From: Castellaniella hirudinis_A
GTDB taxonomy: Bacteria > Pseudomonadota > Gammaproteobacteria > Burkholderiales > Burkholderiaceae_B
Direction: 5' to 3'
Assembly: GCF_047468865.1 (NCBI RefSeq)
Contig: NZ_JBLGTV010000004.1
Coordinates: forward strand, 124,001 to 188,000
DNA length: 64,000 nucleotides
Part shown: positions 8,121-17,167 of the stretch, one piece after another
Layout: each line of letters begins with the position of its first letter
How positions within the stretch are numbered: the first letter of the stretch is position 1
Notes under the pieces: generated by a model
The model's database searches: none
The model's input: only the letters and a program-made list of their open reading frames with translations
Told to the model about the DNA's origin: nothing
Program-made: the position numbers and the translations under genes

Positions 8121-9629
8121 TCACAGGAACAAGCGATAGGCGGGATTATCGGTTTCGTTCCAGTGGGGATAGCCCAGGGTGGACAGGAATTCCTTGAAGG
8201 CTTTCTTGTCTTCGGGCGGCACCTGGATGCCCACCAGGATGCGGCCGTAGTCGTCGCCCTGGCTGCGGTAGTGGAACAGACTGATGTTCCAGTCCGGGTT
8301 CATCGCCCCCAGAAATCTCATCAATGCGCCGGGGCGTTCGGGGAACTCAAAACGATACAGCACTTCGTGCTTGGCCAGGCCCGAATGGCCCCCCACCATG
8401 TAGCGCAGGTGGGTCTTGGCCATCTCGTTGCCGGTCAGATCCAGCGTGGGAAAATCCAGCTTGCGAAAATGCGCGGCCAGTTTTTCGATCTCGGGCTCGG
8501 CGCGGATCTGCAGCCCCACATACACGTGGGCGACCTTGGCGTCCGAGATCCGGTAGTTGAATTCCGTGACGGCCCGCTGGCCCACGGCCTCGCACAGGCG
8601 CAGAAAGCTGCCGCGTTTTTCGGGCAGGGTAATGGCGAACAGGGCCTCGCGCGCCTCGCCCACATCGGCCCGCTCGGCCACGAAGCGCAGCCGGTCGAAG
8701 TTCATGTTGGCGCCACAGGTGATGGCCACCAGGGTCTTGCCTTTCCATTTGTGCTGGGCGGCATAGCGCTTGGCCCCCGCCAACGCCAGCGCCCCGGCGG
8801 GTTCCAGCACGCTGCGCGTGTCCTGGAACACATCCTTGATGCCCGCGCAGATCGCATCGGTGTCCACGGTGACGAAATCGTCCACGTATTCGCGCACCAG
8901 GCGGAAGGTCTCCTGCCCGACCTGCTTGACCGCCGTGCCGTCGGAAAACAGCCCGACATCGGCGAGCTTGACCCGCCGCCCAGCCTGGACGCTGCGCACC
9001 ATGGCGTTGGAGTCCTCGGTCTGCACCCCGATGATCTGGATTTCGGGACGCAACTGCTTGATGTAGGCCGCCACCCCGGAAATCAACCCGCCCCCGCCGA
9101 TCGCCACGAACACCGCATCAATGGCGCCGGGGCGCTGGCGCAGGATTTCCATGCCCACCGTGCCCTGCCCGGCGATCACATCGGGATCGTCGAAGGGGTG
9201 CACGAAGGTCAAGCCGTCGCGCGCCTGGATCTCGGCGGCGTGTTCGGCCGCATCGGTAAAACTGTCGCCGAACAGCACGACCTCGCCGCCCAGGGCGCGC
9301 ACGGCGTCGATCTTGACCAGGGGCGTGGTGATCGGCATGACGATGACCGCCCGGCATTTCAAGCGGCTGGCCGCCAGGGCGACCCCCTGGGCATGGTTGC
9401 CGGCGGACGCGGCAATCACGCCGCGCTTGAGGTCGTCGGGGCTGAGATGGGCCATCTTGTTGTAAGCGCCCCGCAGCTTGAAACTGAAAACGGGCTGGGT
9501 GTCTTCGCGCTTCAGCAACACGGTGTTGCCGATGCGCTTGGAAATTCGGGGGGCCAGATCCAGAGCGGTTTCATGGGCGACGTCATACACTTTGGACGTC
9601 AGGATGCGCTTGAGATAATCAACGGACAT
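8121..9629 (-). CDS. ilvA: Threonine ammonia-lyase, biosynthetic
   Basis: PLP enzyme converting threonine to 2-oxobutanoate and ammonia, the first committed step to isoleucine. The PLP lysine lies in FSFKLRGAYNKM (about residue 51) and the phosphate-binding glycine loop is AIGGGGLISG. Two C-terminal ACT-like regulatory domains (about 325-502) mark the long, isoleucine-inhibited biosynthetic form; 502 residues is the usual length. I chose the ATG at 9629 (MSVDYLKRIL) over a TTG four codons upstream (9641). No strong ribosome site is visible for either. It is transcribed away from the GGDEF gene. Confidence 0.95.
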   Translation of the reverse strand: MSVDYLKRILTSKVYDVAHETALDLAPRISKRIGNTVLLKREDTQPVFSFKLRGAYNKMAHLSPDDLKRGVIAASAGNHAQGVALAASRLKCRAVIVMPITTPLVKIDAVRALGGEVVLFGDSFTDAAEHAAEIQARDGLTFVHPFDDPDVIAGQGTVGMEILRQRPGAIDAVFVAIGGGGLISGVAAYIKQLRPEIQIIGVQTEDSNAMVRSVQAGRRVKLADVGLFSDGTAVKQVGQETFRLVREYVDDFVTVDTDAICAGIKDVFQDTRSVLEPAGALALAGAKRYAAQHKWKGKTLVAITCGANMNFDRLRFVAERADVGEAREALFAITLPEKRGSFLRLCEAVGQRAVTEFNYRISDAKVAHVYVGLQIRAEPEIEKLAAHFRKLDFPTLDLTGNEMAKTHLRYMVGGHSGLAKHEVLYRFEFPERPGALMRFLGAMNPDWNISLFHYRSQGDDYGRILVGIQVPPEDKKAFKEFLSTLGYPHWNETDNPAYRLFL

Positions 9630-9750
9630 GGCATACGGCAATGGACAAGGGAATTGAAAAGAATATCACAGCCCCGCCGCCCGCCTGCCAGGCGCGGCCC
9701 GGCAAAATCACAGTACAGTATGGATATTTCGCCACGCCGCCACACCACCC

Positions 9751-11256
9751 ATGGATGCCCCCGAACCGCGATACGCCTTTGACAAGCCGCTCAGCGCCGC
9801 CGTCGGCCTGCTGTTCCTGGCCGTCATCGCCTTCATCTGGTTCGCCGTCATCCACCGCGTCTACACAGAACGCGAGCAGGCCGTCCAGGCCGCCATGCAA
9901 GCCAACGCCAACCTGGCCATGGCCTTTGAACAAGAACTCTACCGCACCCTCAAGTCCGCGGAACAAGTTGCCGCCTTCGTGCGCGAGGAAACCGCCCGCC
10001 GGCCCGGCGCCTTCAGCCTGAAGGATTGGCTGGACCGCGACGTCATCCGCGAACCCATTTTCACCATCATCAGCATCGTCGATGCAAACGGCGCCATCCT
10101 CGACAGCACCCAGTCCGCCACCGGGCCGGTCAACTACGCGGATCGGGATTTCTTTCTGGCCCAACGCGATGCCGCGCACGATACGCTGTACGTCAACCGC
10201 CCTGTCCTGGGGCGCATCTCGGGCCAATGGCGCATCCCCCTGTCGCTGCGCATCACCCGGCCCGACGGCGGCTTCGGCGGCGTCGTCGTGGTCGCCATCA
10301 ACCCGCTCGATCTCAGCGCCTTCTATCGCCAGGCCGCCCTGGGCGGCCAGGATCTCCTGGCGGTCGTCGGCCTGGATGGCCGCGTCCGCATCCGCCAGAC
10401 GGGCCAGCAGGTCGAGATGGACGAGTCCGCCGACGCGCTGCCCGGGTTCCAGCGCCAGCAGGCCCGGCGCAACGACAACTTCGTCGATGCGGGCGGCGCC
10501 GGCGGCGTGCGCCGGCTGATCAGCTACCGCACCCTGGCCGACTACCCCCTCATGGTCGTCGTCGGCACCGCCTACGACGACGCCATCGCCGCGGCACAGC
10601 TGCGCCAGGCCCATTATCTCTGGGTAACCGGCGCCGCCACGCTGATTCTGCTGGCCGGCGCACTGGGCATCGTCCTGGGGCTGGCCAGGCAGCGCGCCAC
10701 CCATCTGGCGCTGCAGGCCAGCGAAACCCGCCTGACGCACGCCGCCACCCACGATCCGCTGACCGGGCTGGCCAACCGGGTGCTGTTCCAGGATCGCTGC
10801 CAGCGGGCGCTGGCGTCCGCCCGCCGCCACCGCCGGACGCTGGTGCTGCTGTATCTCGATTTGGACGGGTTCAAGGCGGTCAACGACCAATACGGCCACG
10901 CCTGCGGCGACCTGCTGCTGCGGCAGGTTGCCCAGCGCCTGACGGCGCAGGTTCGGGCCGGATCGGACGACACCATCGCGCGGCTCGGCGGCGACGAATT
11001 CGCCCTGATCCTCGGCAACCTGCCCGAACACAACGCGGCCGAACGCCTGATCCAGGATATCCTCGCGGCCCTGGCCCGGCCCTACGATCTCGATGGCCGC
11101 CCCACCCGCATATCCGCCAGCATCGGCGCCGTGCGGTATCCCCAGCACGGCGATGACCTGGACACCCTGGTCGGCCACGCCGACACCGCCATGTATGCCG
11201 CCAAACATACCGGGCGCGGCCAGTTTCTGTGGTGGCGGCCCGGCCTGCGGGCCTGA
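9751..11256 (+). CDS. Diguanylate cyclase with periplasmic Cache-like sensor
   Basis: A 501-residue membrane protein predicted to make c-di-GMP. A first membrane segment (about 15-37) leads to a periplasmic region of about 250 residues resembling dCache sensors (pattern DANGAILDSTQ and DRDFFLAQRDA). A second membrane segment (about 290-312) and a GGDEF domain (about 335-495) follow. The active-site loop RLGGDEFALIL is intact (GGDEF at 413-417) and the LDLDGFKAVND metal/substrate region is present. The usual allosteric I-site RxxD five residues upstream is not: the aligned residues are GSDD, with the Arg missing. Product feedback inhibition at that site may therefore be weak. It is divergent from ilvA. 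Confidence 0.92.
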   Translation: MDAPEPRYAFDKPLSAAVGLLFLAVIAFIWFAVIHRVYTEREQAVQAAMQANANLAMAFEQELYRTLKSAEQVAAFVREETARRPGAFSLKDWLDRDVIREPIFTIISIVDANGAILDSTQSATGPVNYADRDFFLAQRDAAHDTLYVNRPVLGRISGQWRIPLSLRITRPDGGFGGVVVVAINPLDLSAFYRQAALGGQDLLAVVGLDGRVRIRQTGQQVEMDESADALPGFQRQQARRNDNFVDAGGAGGVRRLISYRTLADYPLMVVVGTAYDDAIAAAQLRQAHYLWVTGAATLILLAGALGIVLGLARQRATHLALQASETRLTHAATHDPLTGLANRVLFQDRCQRALASARRHRRTLVLLYLDLDGFKAVNDQYGHACGDLLLRQVAQRLTAQVRAGSDDTIARLGGDEFALILGNLPEHNAAERLIQDILAALARPYDLDGRPTRISASIGAVRYPQHGDDLDTLVGHADTAMYAAKHTGRGQFLWWRPGLRA

Positions 11257-11282
11257 CCCGAGACCGGATACACTGCCTCACC

Positions 11283-11843
11283 ATGGAAGCCTGGCTGCAA
11301 ACCACCCTCAGCGCCCTGTTGGCCGCCCTGGCGCTGCCCAGCGTCGGCCTGCCCGCGATTTTCCTGATCAGTCTGGTCTCGGCCACCCTGCTGCCGCTGG
11401 GTTCGGAACCCGCCGTCTTCGGATACGTCCACTTGGCGCCGCAGATGTTCTGGCCCGCCGTGCTGGTGGCCACCCTGGGCAACACCCTGGGCGGCGCCAT
11501 CAGCTATGCCATGGGCGCGGGCGCCCAGTCCGCCTGGCAGCGCTGGCGGCGTGCGGCGGACGCCGCCAAAACGCCGCCCGCGCCGGGCGCGGCCGCCCCG
11601 GCGGGCGGGCGCTGGCACCGCCTGAGCACCAGTTGGTTCCGGCATTTCGGCCCCCCGGCGCTGCTATTGTCGTGGCTGCCCGGCATCGGCGACCCCCTGT
11701 GCGCGGTGGCGGGCTGGCTGCGGCTGCCCTTCTGGCCCTGCGTCCTGTACATGGCCATCGGCAAGCTGTTGCGCTACATCATCATGACCACCGCGCTGCT
11801 GCACGCCTGGCCACTGCTGGAAGGCTGGTGGCAGGCGGCCTGA
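11283..11843 (+). CDS. YqaA/DedA-like membrane protein
   Basis: A 186-residue, four- to five-pass inner-membrane protein of the YqaA (SNARE-associated/DedA-related) family. Recognisable features are FLISLVSATLLPLGSEPAVFG, the conserved LGNTLGGAISYAMG, and the re-entrant-like LLLSWLPGIGDPLCAVAGWLR with family Pro-Gly and Asp-Pro residues. The family is implicated in membrane lipid or ion homeostasis, but YqaA itself is uncharacterised. The central loop (about 85-112) is Ala/Pro-rich and variable. It starts 26 bases after the GGDEF gene, so may be co-transcribed with it. It ends tail to tail with apt, with no bases between the stops. Confidence 0.8.
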   Translation: MEAWLQTTLSALLAALALPSVGLPAIFLISLVSATLLPLGSEPAVFGYVHLAPQMFWPAVLVATLGNTLGGAISYAMGAGAQSAWQRWRRAADAAKTPPAPGAAAPAGGRWHRLSTSWFRHFGPPALLLSWLPGIGDPLCAVAGWLRLPFWPCVLYMAIGKLLRYIIMTTALLHAWPLLEGWWQAA

Positions 11844-12416
11844 TCAGCCGGCGGAGCCGCCGGCTTCTTCCGCCCCGGTGTCGAACGCACAGACGGTATA
11901 CACGGGCAGGCCGGAATCCCGCACCGCCTTCGACCCGCCCAGGTCGGGCAGGTCGATGATGGCGGCGGCCTCGGCCACATTGGCCCCCAGGCGCTGCAGC
12001 AGGCGGGTCGCCGCCATCATGGTGCCGCCGGTGGCGATCAGGTCGTCGATCAGCAGGACGCGCTGGCCGGGACGCACGGAATCCGTATGCATCTCGACGG
12101 CGGCATTGCCATATTCAAGCGCATAGGGTTCGGCCACGGTGCGGTAGGGCAGCTTGCCCTGCTTGCGCACCGGCACAAACCCCAGGTTCAGTTCGTAGGC
12201 CAGCACGGCCCCCACGATAAAGCCGCGCGCATCTATCCCCGCCACCAGATCCAGGCGCTGGCGCATGTAGCGGTAGACGAACAGGTCAATCAGCACGCGA
12301 AAGGAACGCGGATCCTGCAGCACGGGCGTAATGTCCCGGAACTGCACGCCGGGCTTCGGCCAGTCTGGCACCGTGCGGATGGTGTCGCGGATATACTGGG
12401 CCGGGTCGGTTTGCAT
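11844..12416 (-). CDS. apt: Adenine phosphoribosyltransferase
   Basis: Purine-salvage enzyme joining adenine and PRPP to AMP. The PRPP-binding motif RVLLIDDLIATGGTM and the N-terminal FRDITPVLQDP are clear, and AGIDARGFIVG is the family dimer/substrate loop. Length is 190 residues. It follows the adenylate cyclase on the same strand with a 54-base gap, so it may be the last gene of that operon or have its own promoter. Co-transcription would place an AMP-forming enzyme beside cAMP turnover genes, but that is inference only. Confidence 0.95.
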   Translation of the reverse strand: MQTDPAQYIRDTIRTVPDWPKPGVQFRDITPVLQDPRSFRVLIDLFVYRYMRQRLDLVAGIDARGFIVGAVLAYELNLGFVPVRKQGKLPYRTVAEPYALEYGNAAVEMHTDSVRPGQRVLLIDDLIATGGTMMAATRLLQRLGANVAEAAAIIDLPDLGGSKAVRDSGLPVYTVCAFDTGAEEAGGSAG

Positions 12417-12470
12417 GGCATGATCCTGTCAGAAAAGGCGGGCGGCCACAGTGTAGCGCAGGCCGCCGGA

Positions 12471-14708
12471 TTATTTGCTGTCGTGGTCGTGAACCGCCGC
12501 CCAATCGGGCGGCAGGCTTTCCAGCGCCTGGCCCGCGATGCGGCCCAGGTACACCCGGCACAAAGCCGCATCGTCCGGCCAGGCCTGCCGATGGGCGGCA
12601 AATGCCCGCCGCGCCGCGTCCCAGCGCCGTGCCCGATAATCGTCCACCGCCTGCTCAAAAACCTGCACACGGCCCCGCAGCGCGGCATCGGCGGCCGCCT
12701 GCGCGCCCATGGGCTGGTAGATGTCCAGCGCGGCCTGGCGACCTTTGACGCGCACCCGATCCACCCGGCGATACAGGAACCCGGGGGCCTGCCGGCGAAC
12801 CGCATCGCTGACCAGAATCGGCACCCCATAATACCGCGTCAGGCTCTCCAGGCGCGCCCCCAGGTTGACCGCATCGCCCAGCACGGTATATGCCCGCCGA
12901 TAGCGGGAACCCATATCCCCCACATTCATCAAGCCGGTATGCACCCCGATGCCGATATGCAAGGCAGGCAGGCCTTCACGAACGAAATCCGCCCGCAATG
13001 CCGTCAGGCGATCCTGCATATCCAGGGCGGCCCGAACCGCATGCGGGGCATGTTCGTCATCGTCCAGCGGGGCATTCCAGAATGCCACCACCATATCGCC
13101 CACATATTTGTCCACGGTGCCCTGATGGGCGAAAATGACTTCGGTCACCGCGGTGAGATAACGGTTCAGCCACTGCTTCAGCAAGGTGGGCGACAAGGGT
13201 TCGGAAATGGCCGTGAAATCCCGGACGTCGGCAAACAGGACGCTCATGGCGCGCTGCTGCCCATCCAGGCTGGGCGCCCCGGGCTGGGCCAGCATGCGGG
13301 CGACGTGCTCCGGCGGCACGTATTCGCCAAACAATGCCTGGATGACGCGCCGCTGGCGGTTGGATAGAAAATACCCGGTCAACAGATTGAGCAGGGACAC
13401 TGACGCCAGCAGCACCAAGGGAACCGTCAAGGGCAAGGCCCAATGTCCCCAGAACCAGGCCAGCCCATTGAGCCCCACCAGCAACAGCGCCCCGATACCG
13501 GATGCCAGCACCATCCACGCGGGGCTGCGCCCCGGCAAAACCAGCGACAGACCGCCGCCGAACAACAGGATCAGCGCCAGTGTGGCGCCCGGCGCCCAGT
13601 CGGGCTGAACATACAGGGTCGCCCGCCCCAGGCTGGCCTGCAGCAAAGCATCCAATACATTGGCATGGACTTCAACCCCGGGATACGCAGTCTGCAGCGG
13701 CGTGCTGCGCAAATCCCCCAGGCCCAGCGCGGAGGTGCCCACCAGCACCAACGCGCCCCGCAGGCTGGCCCGCTGGGTTGCGGTCAACGCGCCGCGCAGG
13801 ACATCGCCGGCGGACACGGTGGGGTAGCTCTGGGCAGGCCCCTTGTAGGGCACCAGCAGGCTGCCGGACGGCTGCAGAGGAATCGACAGCGCGGGCCCCA
13901 GCTGCACCCCGACCAGAACCCGGCGGCCCGCCCTGTCCTCCTGGCGCAGGCGAATCCAGGGCGCGCCCAGGGCGCGACGGGCCATTTCGAGGGACAAGGC
14001 GGGATAAACCCCCTGCCCGTGGCGCAGCAGCAGCGGCACTTGACGCATGACGCCGTCGATGTCCGGCAAGGCCACCACGAAACCGCCCCCCGCCCGGGTG
14101 CGCGCAAACTGCGGCAGGCCCGCCGTGTAATCCGGCAGGGCCGCCAGCGTGCTCGCGGCGGCCTGCTGATCGGACCACAACAGGAAAGGGTCGGGCAAAG
14201 CCCCCGCGCTGGCGCCGTCCGCATGCAGGAAAAAGCCCAGCACCACATCGGGCCCCAAGGCTTCGGCCAGGCGGGCGTCGCCGTCGAACAGGTCTTGATA
14301 ACGGGCCAGTTCGGCATCCAGGCCGGCGGACAGCCGCCCCGACGCCACCAGGCGATCCACGGGGTTGGGAACCCGTTCGGAAAACACCACGTCGAAACCG
14401 ACCAGGCCCGCTCCCGCCCGGCGCAGCGCTTGCAGCAGGTCGGCCACCCGGGCCCGATCCCAGGGCCACCGGCCCTCGGCCTGCAGGGTGCGCTCGTCGA
14501 TGTCCACCACGACCACGGGCAGCACGGGGTCGCGCTGGGGCGGCAACAGCTGCATGCGCCAGTCGTAGACGACCGCATCCAGGCGCGTGAAAGCCGTATC
14601 CGGCAACAGCCCGCGCCACGCCAGCAACTGCCACGCCAACAGCAGCGCCGTCAGCAGCAGGCCCAGCCCGCGCAATCCGGCAACCGGCCCAGGACGCCAC
14701 ATGCCCAT
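12471..14708 (-). CDS. CHASE2-domain class III adenylate cyclase
   Basis: A 745-residue receptor-type cyclase. One membrane segment (about 13-30) precedes an extracytoplasmic CHASE2 domain (about 40-365; VVVDIDERTL and GLVGFDVVFSE are typical). Three membrane helices follow (about 373-392, 398-418, 424-446), then a class III nucleotidyl cyclase domain (about 485-670). All catalytic residues can be found: metal Asp494 (FADVRDF) and Asp538 (DKYVGD), adenine-specifying Lys534 and Asp612, and transition-state Asn615 and Arg619 (LGDAVNLGARLE). ATP rather than GTP is therefore predicted. It is the third gene after fecR-like and barrel genes, and lies opposite cpdA. Confidence 0.92.
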   Translation of the reverse strand: MGMWRPGPVAGLRGLGLLLTALLLAWQLLAWRGLLPDTAFTRLDAVVYDWRMQLLPPQRDPVLPVVVVDIDERTLQAEGRWPWDRARVADLLQALRRAGAGLVGFDVVFSERVPNPVDRLVASGRLSAGLDAELARYQDLFDGDARLAEALGPDVVLGFFLHADGASAGALPDPFLLWSDQQAAASTLAALPDYTAGLPQFARTRAGGGFVVALPDIDGVMRQVPLLLRHGQGVYPALSLEMARRALGAPWIRLRQEDRAGRRVLVGVQLGPALSIPLQPSGSLLVPYKGPAQSYPTVSAGDVLRGALTATQRASLRGALVLVGTSALGLGDLRSTPLQTAYPGVEVHANVLDALLQASLGRATLYVQPDWAPGATLALILLFGGGLSLVLPGRSPAWMVLASGIGALLLVGLNGLAWFWGHWALPLTVPLVLLASVSLLNLLTGYFLSNRQRRVIQALFGEYVPPEHVARMLAQPGAPSLDGQQRAMSVLFADVRDFTAISEPLSPTLLKQWLNRYLTAVTEVIFAHQGTVDKYVGDMVVAFWNAPLDDDEHAPHAVRAALDMQDRLTALRADFVREGLPALHIGIGVHTGLMNVGDMGSRYRRAYTVLGDAVNLGARLESLTRYYGVPILVSDAVRRQAPGFLYRRVDRVRVKGRQAALDIYQPMGAQAAADAALRGRVQVFEQAVDDYRARRWDAARRAFAAHRQAWPDDAALCRVYLGRIAGQALESLPPDWAAVHDHDSK

Positions 14709-14727
14709 GACGGCTCAAGCCCGCGAA

Positions 14728-16047
14728 TCAGAAGGCATAGCGCACATCCAGGGCGATGACGTGCCGATGGTAAGTGCGCATGATCAGATCCGAATCGACG
14801 CGGATGTATTCGTAGCGCGGACGAATCGACAAATGGCGGTCGACGGCATAATTGGCCCCCAGCCAAGCGGATACCTGGCGATCCGTGCGCGCCATGGGAT
14901 ATTGCTGGTTGTACGCATAATAAGGCGAGCTGCGCGAAACCACGAACAGTGCATCGTCGCCATCGTAGCGGCGGTGTTCATAGCCCACCCCGGCATCCAG
15001 CCGGGTGCGGGCGGACGCTTGCCACAGCACCCCCAGCCGCCCGCCGAAAATATCCTGGCTGAGGGCATCGGGCGCCTGGTCGTCCGGCGCGGACTCGCGC
15101 CCCCCATACAGATGGGCATAGGCCAAGGCCCGCTGATCGGCCCAGCGCCAGACCCCGGTCAGCCCCAGGATGCCGCGCTGCGCATTCATCCAGCGCCGGC
15201 CCGGGTATTGCATCCAGAAATATTGGCCGAACCACCCCAGCGCCAAGCGATCCGTCAACTGGTAGCTGTAATCCGCGGAGGCCCCTTGCAAATAGCGATA
15301 ACTGTGCCCGCCCAGGCCCGCGTACTGGCCCAGGGCACGCAGGGTCAGGCGATGGCCATCCCGGGTGTAGCGCACCCCCGCCGAGGCACTGGCCTGGATG
15401 GAATCCACATCGTGGGCCGACCCATACTGGCGCGCCCGCACGGTGGCCGAAGCCAAGCCTTGCCAACGCGCATTCAGCGGCGCGCTGTAGTCCAGCCCCA
15501 GGGCCGTTTGCTGGAAGAACGAGGCCCGATTCTGGGCAAAAGGATCCAGAACGATCCAGGTGAGCGGGGCCAGGTCGACGCGATCGGCCGTCGTGGCCGC
15601 ATTGGCGTTGCTGTCGTACCCCACCCCGGCCTGTACCCAGGCGCTGAACCGGGCGCCATCCCCCGGAGCGTCCGCCCGGGGGGACAAGGCGCGGCGGGAT
15701 TCCGCCGCCAGGGCTTGCGCCTGCGCGCGCAGGCCCGGATCGGTCACCGCCCGCAGGGCCTGGCGGGCCTGGACGAATTCGGACAGCAGCAGATGAGCCC
15801 GTGCCAGCCCCAGGCGACAGGCATCCAGATGCGGCTGACGGATCAGGCAGCGCTCGAAGGCCATCAACGCCCGGGTGGGCTCGTCGGCGGCCAGGGCCTG
15901 TCGGCCCGCCAGCAAGTCGGCCTGGGCCCTGGCCGTGTCGGCCGCCCAAGCCCCCGGGGCCAGCAGCGCAAGCGCCAGCATGGCCAGCGCCCAGGCATCC
16001 CGGAGCGGGCGGCAGACGGCGAAAATGAAACGGGCAGGTCGGTGCAT
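14728..16047 (-). CDS. TPR-containing outer-membrane beta-barrel protein
   Basis: A 439-residue precursor. A signal peptide (about 1-40, ending LLAPGAWAAD) leads to a short TPR-like helical region (about 42-125; ALMAFERCLIRQPHLDACRLG). From about 135 to the end there are alternating aromatic/polar strands typical of an outer-membrane barrel, closing with terminal Phe (DVRYAF), the BAM insertion signal. The TPR-plus-barrel layout resembles DUF560/Slam and exopolysaccharide exporters, but I cannot assign a substrate. A perfect ribosome site (TAAGGAGG) precedes ATG 16047. It sits between the fecR-like gene (10-base gap) and the cyclase (19-base gap), clearly one operon. Confidence 0.8.
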   Translation of the reverse strand: MHRPARFIFAVCRPLRDAWALAMLALALLAPGAWAADTARAQADLLAGRQALAADEPTRALMAFERCLIRQPHLDACRLGLARAHLLLSEFVQARQALRAVTDPGLRAQAQALAAESRRALSPRADAPGDGARFSAWVQAGVGYDSNANAATTADRVDLAPLTWIVLDPFAQNRASFFQQTALGLDYSAPLNARWQGLASATVRARQYGSAHDVDSIQASASAGVRYTRDGHRLTLRALGQYAGLGGHSYRYLQGASADYSYQLTDRLALGWFGQYFWMQYPGRRWMNAQRGILGLTGVWRWADQRALAYAHLYGGRESAPDDQAPDALSQDIFGGRLGVLWQASARTRLDAGVGYEHRRYDGDDALFVVSRSSPYYAYNQQYPMARTDRQVSAWLGANYAVDRHLSIRPRYEYIRVDSDLIMRTYHRHVIALDVRYAF

Positions 16048-16057
16048 CGTGGCCTCC

Positions 16058-17167
16058 TTAGTTGCTGCAGATATCGCAGCCGCCGCCGTTATCGCCGTTG
16101 TCGCCACCGCCCGGATCGGGATCCGTGATGACGGTGGTGCCACCGCCACCGCCCGGATCGGGATCGGGATCGGTGATGATGACGTCACCGCCACCGCCCA
16201 GATCAGGGTCTGTAATGATGACGCCACCGCCGCCCGGATTGGGATCCGTGACGATGGGCGGCTGCGGCACCGGATCGGGGGCGGGCGGCTGCGGAACGGG
16301 CTCGGGCGTCGGCGGTTCAGGCGCGGGGGGTTCCGGTGCCGGGGGTTCCGGGGCGGGCGGCTCAGGCGTGGGGAGCGGCGGATTGGGATCCGGCGCCGGG
16401 GGTTGCAGCGTCGGCGCCGCCGGATCGGGCGGGGTGTCATTCACAGGCACCCCCCAGTCCTGGGGCGGCGGCAAAGGCAGATCCACCGCGGGCAGGCCAG
16501 CCGGCGCGGCGGGATCCGGCGCGTTCGGATCGTCGGCCCCCAGGCTCGCCGGGCCCAGCGAGACCGGCCCGCCGTCCGGCGTGCGGCCCGGTGCCTGGTC
16601 GCGCGTCATGAAGCCGCTGGCGCCGGCCGGGAGGTTCAGCTGGCCGTAGCTATTGGTGAGCACCACGCCCCCCCGGCCCACATGCACCTGCAAGATACCG
16701 GGCGGATCGAGGCGGGCCGTGAATTCGGTGCCGCGTATCCCCAGCGTGCCCACCGGCGTCTTGAGCGCGTAGGCGGCATGATCGGCCTTGCCGATGGCCC
16801 CCGTCATGGTGCGCAGCCCCCCCTGGAGCAGGTTGAAGACCAGCGAACCGCCCGCGCCGTCATCGGCCAGCTGGTATTCCTGGACGGAGAAATCGGTGTC
16901 CGGCATCAAAGCCACCAGGCCGCCATCGGTGAACAGCAACTGGGCCCGGCTATCCGGCCCGGTGCGCACCCGATCATGGGCGTAGACCTCGCCCCCGGCC
17001 ACCAGGGCGCGGGCGGGCTGATCCGCTTGCGCGGCGCTGACTTGGCCCTGGATGAAATCGGCCATGGCGGCGACATCGGCCCAGGCCGGTTCCGTCAGCC
17101 CGCCGGCACAGAAAAACAGGGCGGCCAAGACCCAATAACGGCAATGCCGGCGAAAAGGATCGAGCAT
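16058..17167 (-). CDS. FecR-domain protein with Pro-rich and Asp/Gly-repeat tail
   Basis: A 369-residue exported protein. Signal peptide about 1-30 (cut after AWA). A FecR domain (about 50-160) carries the family motif KTPVGTLGIRGTEF at 136-149. Residues about 213-305 are a proline-rich spacer with PEPPA repeats. Residues 306-363 contain four TDP-type Asp/Pro runs each followed by three to five Gly (TDPNPGGGG, TDPDLGGGG, and so on), and the protein ends CDICSN. Unlike classical FecR it has no anti-sigma N-terminus and no sigma factor or TonB receptor next door; instead it heads the operon with a barrel protein and a CHASE2 cyclase. A periplasmic or surface sensor role is inferred. Start chosen at MLDPFRRH with a GGAG ribosome site. 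Confidence 0.82.
   Translation of the reverse strand: MLDPFRRHCRYWVLAALFFCAGGLTEPAWADVAAMADFIQGQVSAAQADQPARALVAGGEVYAHDRVRTGPDSRAQLLFTDGGLVALMPDTDFSVQEYQLADDGAGGSLVFNLLQGGLRTMTGAIGKADHAAYALKTPVGTLGIRGTEFTARLDPPGILQVHVGRGGVVLTNSYGQLNLPAGASGFMTRDQAPGRTPDGGPVSLGPASLGADDPNAPDPAAPAGLPAVDLPLPPPQDWGVPVNDTPPDPAAPTLQPPAPDPNPPLPTPEPPAPEPPAPEPPAPEPPTPEPVPQPPAPDPVPQPPIVTDPNPGGGGVIITDPDLGGGGDVIITDPDPDPGGGGGTTVITDPDPGGGDNGDNGGGCDICSN
16061..16399 (-). repeat. Coding low-complexity repeats in the fecR-like gene
   Basis: Two adjoining in-frame repeat tracts. About 16253-16399 encodes the PEPPA-type proline repeats. About 16061-16252 encodes repeated GATCC/GATCGGGATC-like units giving TDPDP plus Gly runs. 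Such tracts are prone to slippage, so copy number may differ between strains. Confidence 0.8.

Noticed and set aside
16061..16399. Regular repeats as a possible CRISPR array
   Set aside because: Units are short, uneven and code in frame for Pro and Asp/Gly repeats; no spacers or cas genes.
16048..16440. N-terminal extension of the barrel-protein frame (Pro/Arg-rich)
   Set aside because: An out-of-frame reading of the fecR-like repeat tail; the perfect TAAGGAGG site sets the start at 16047.
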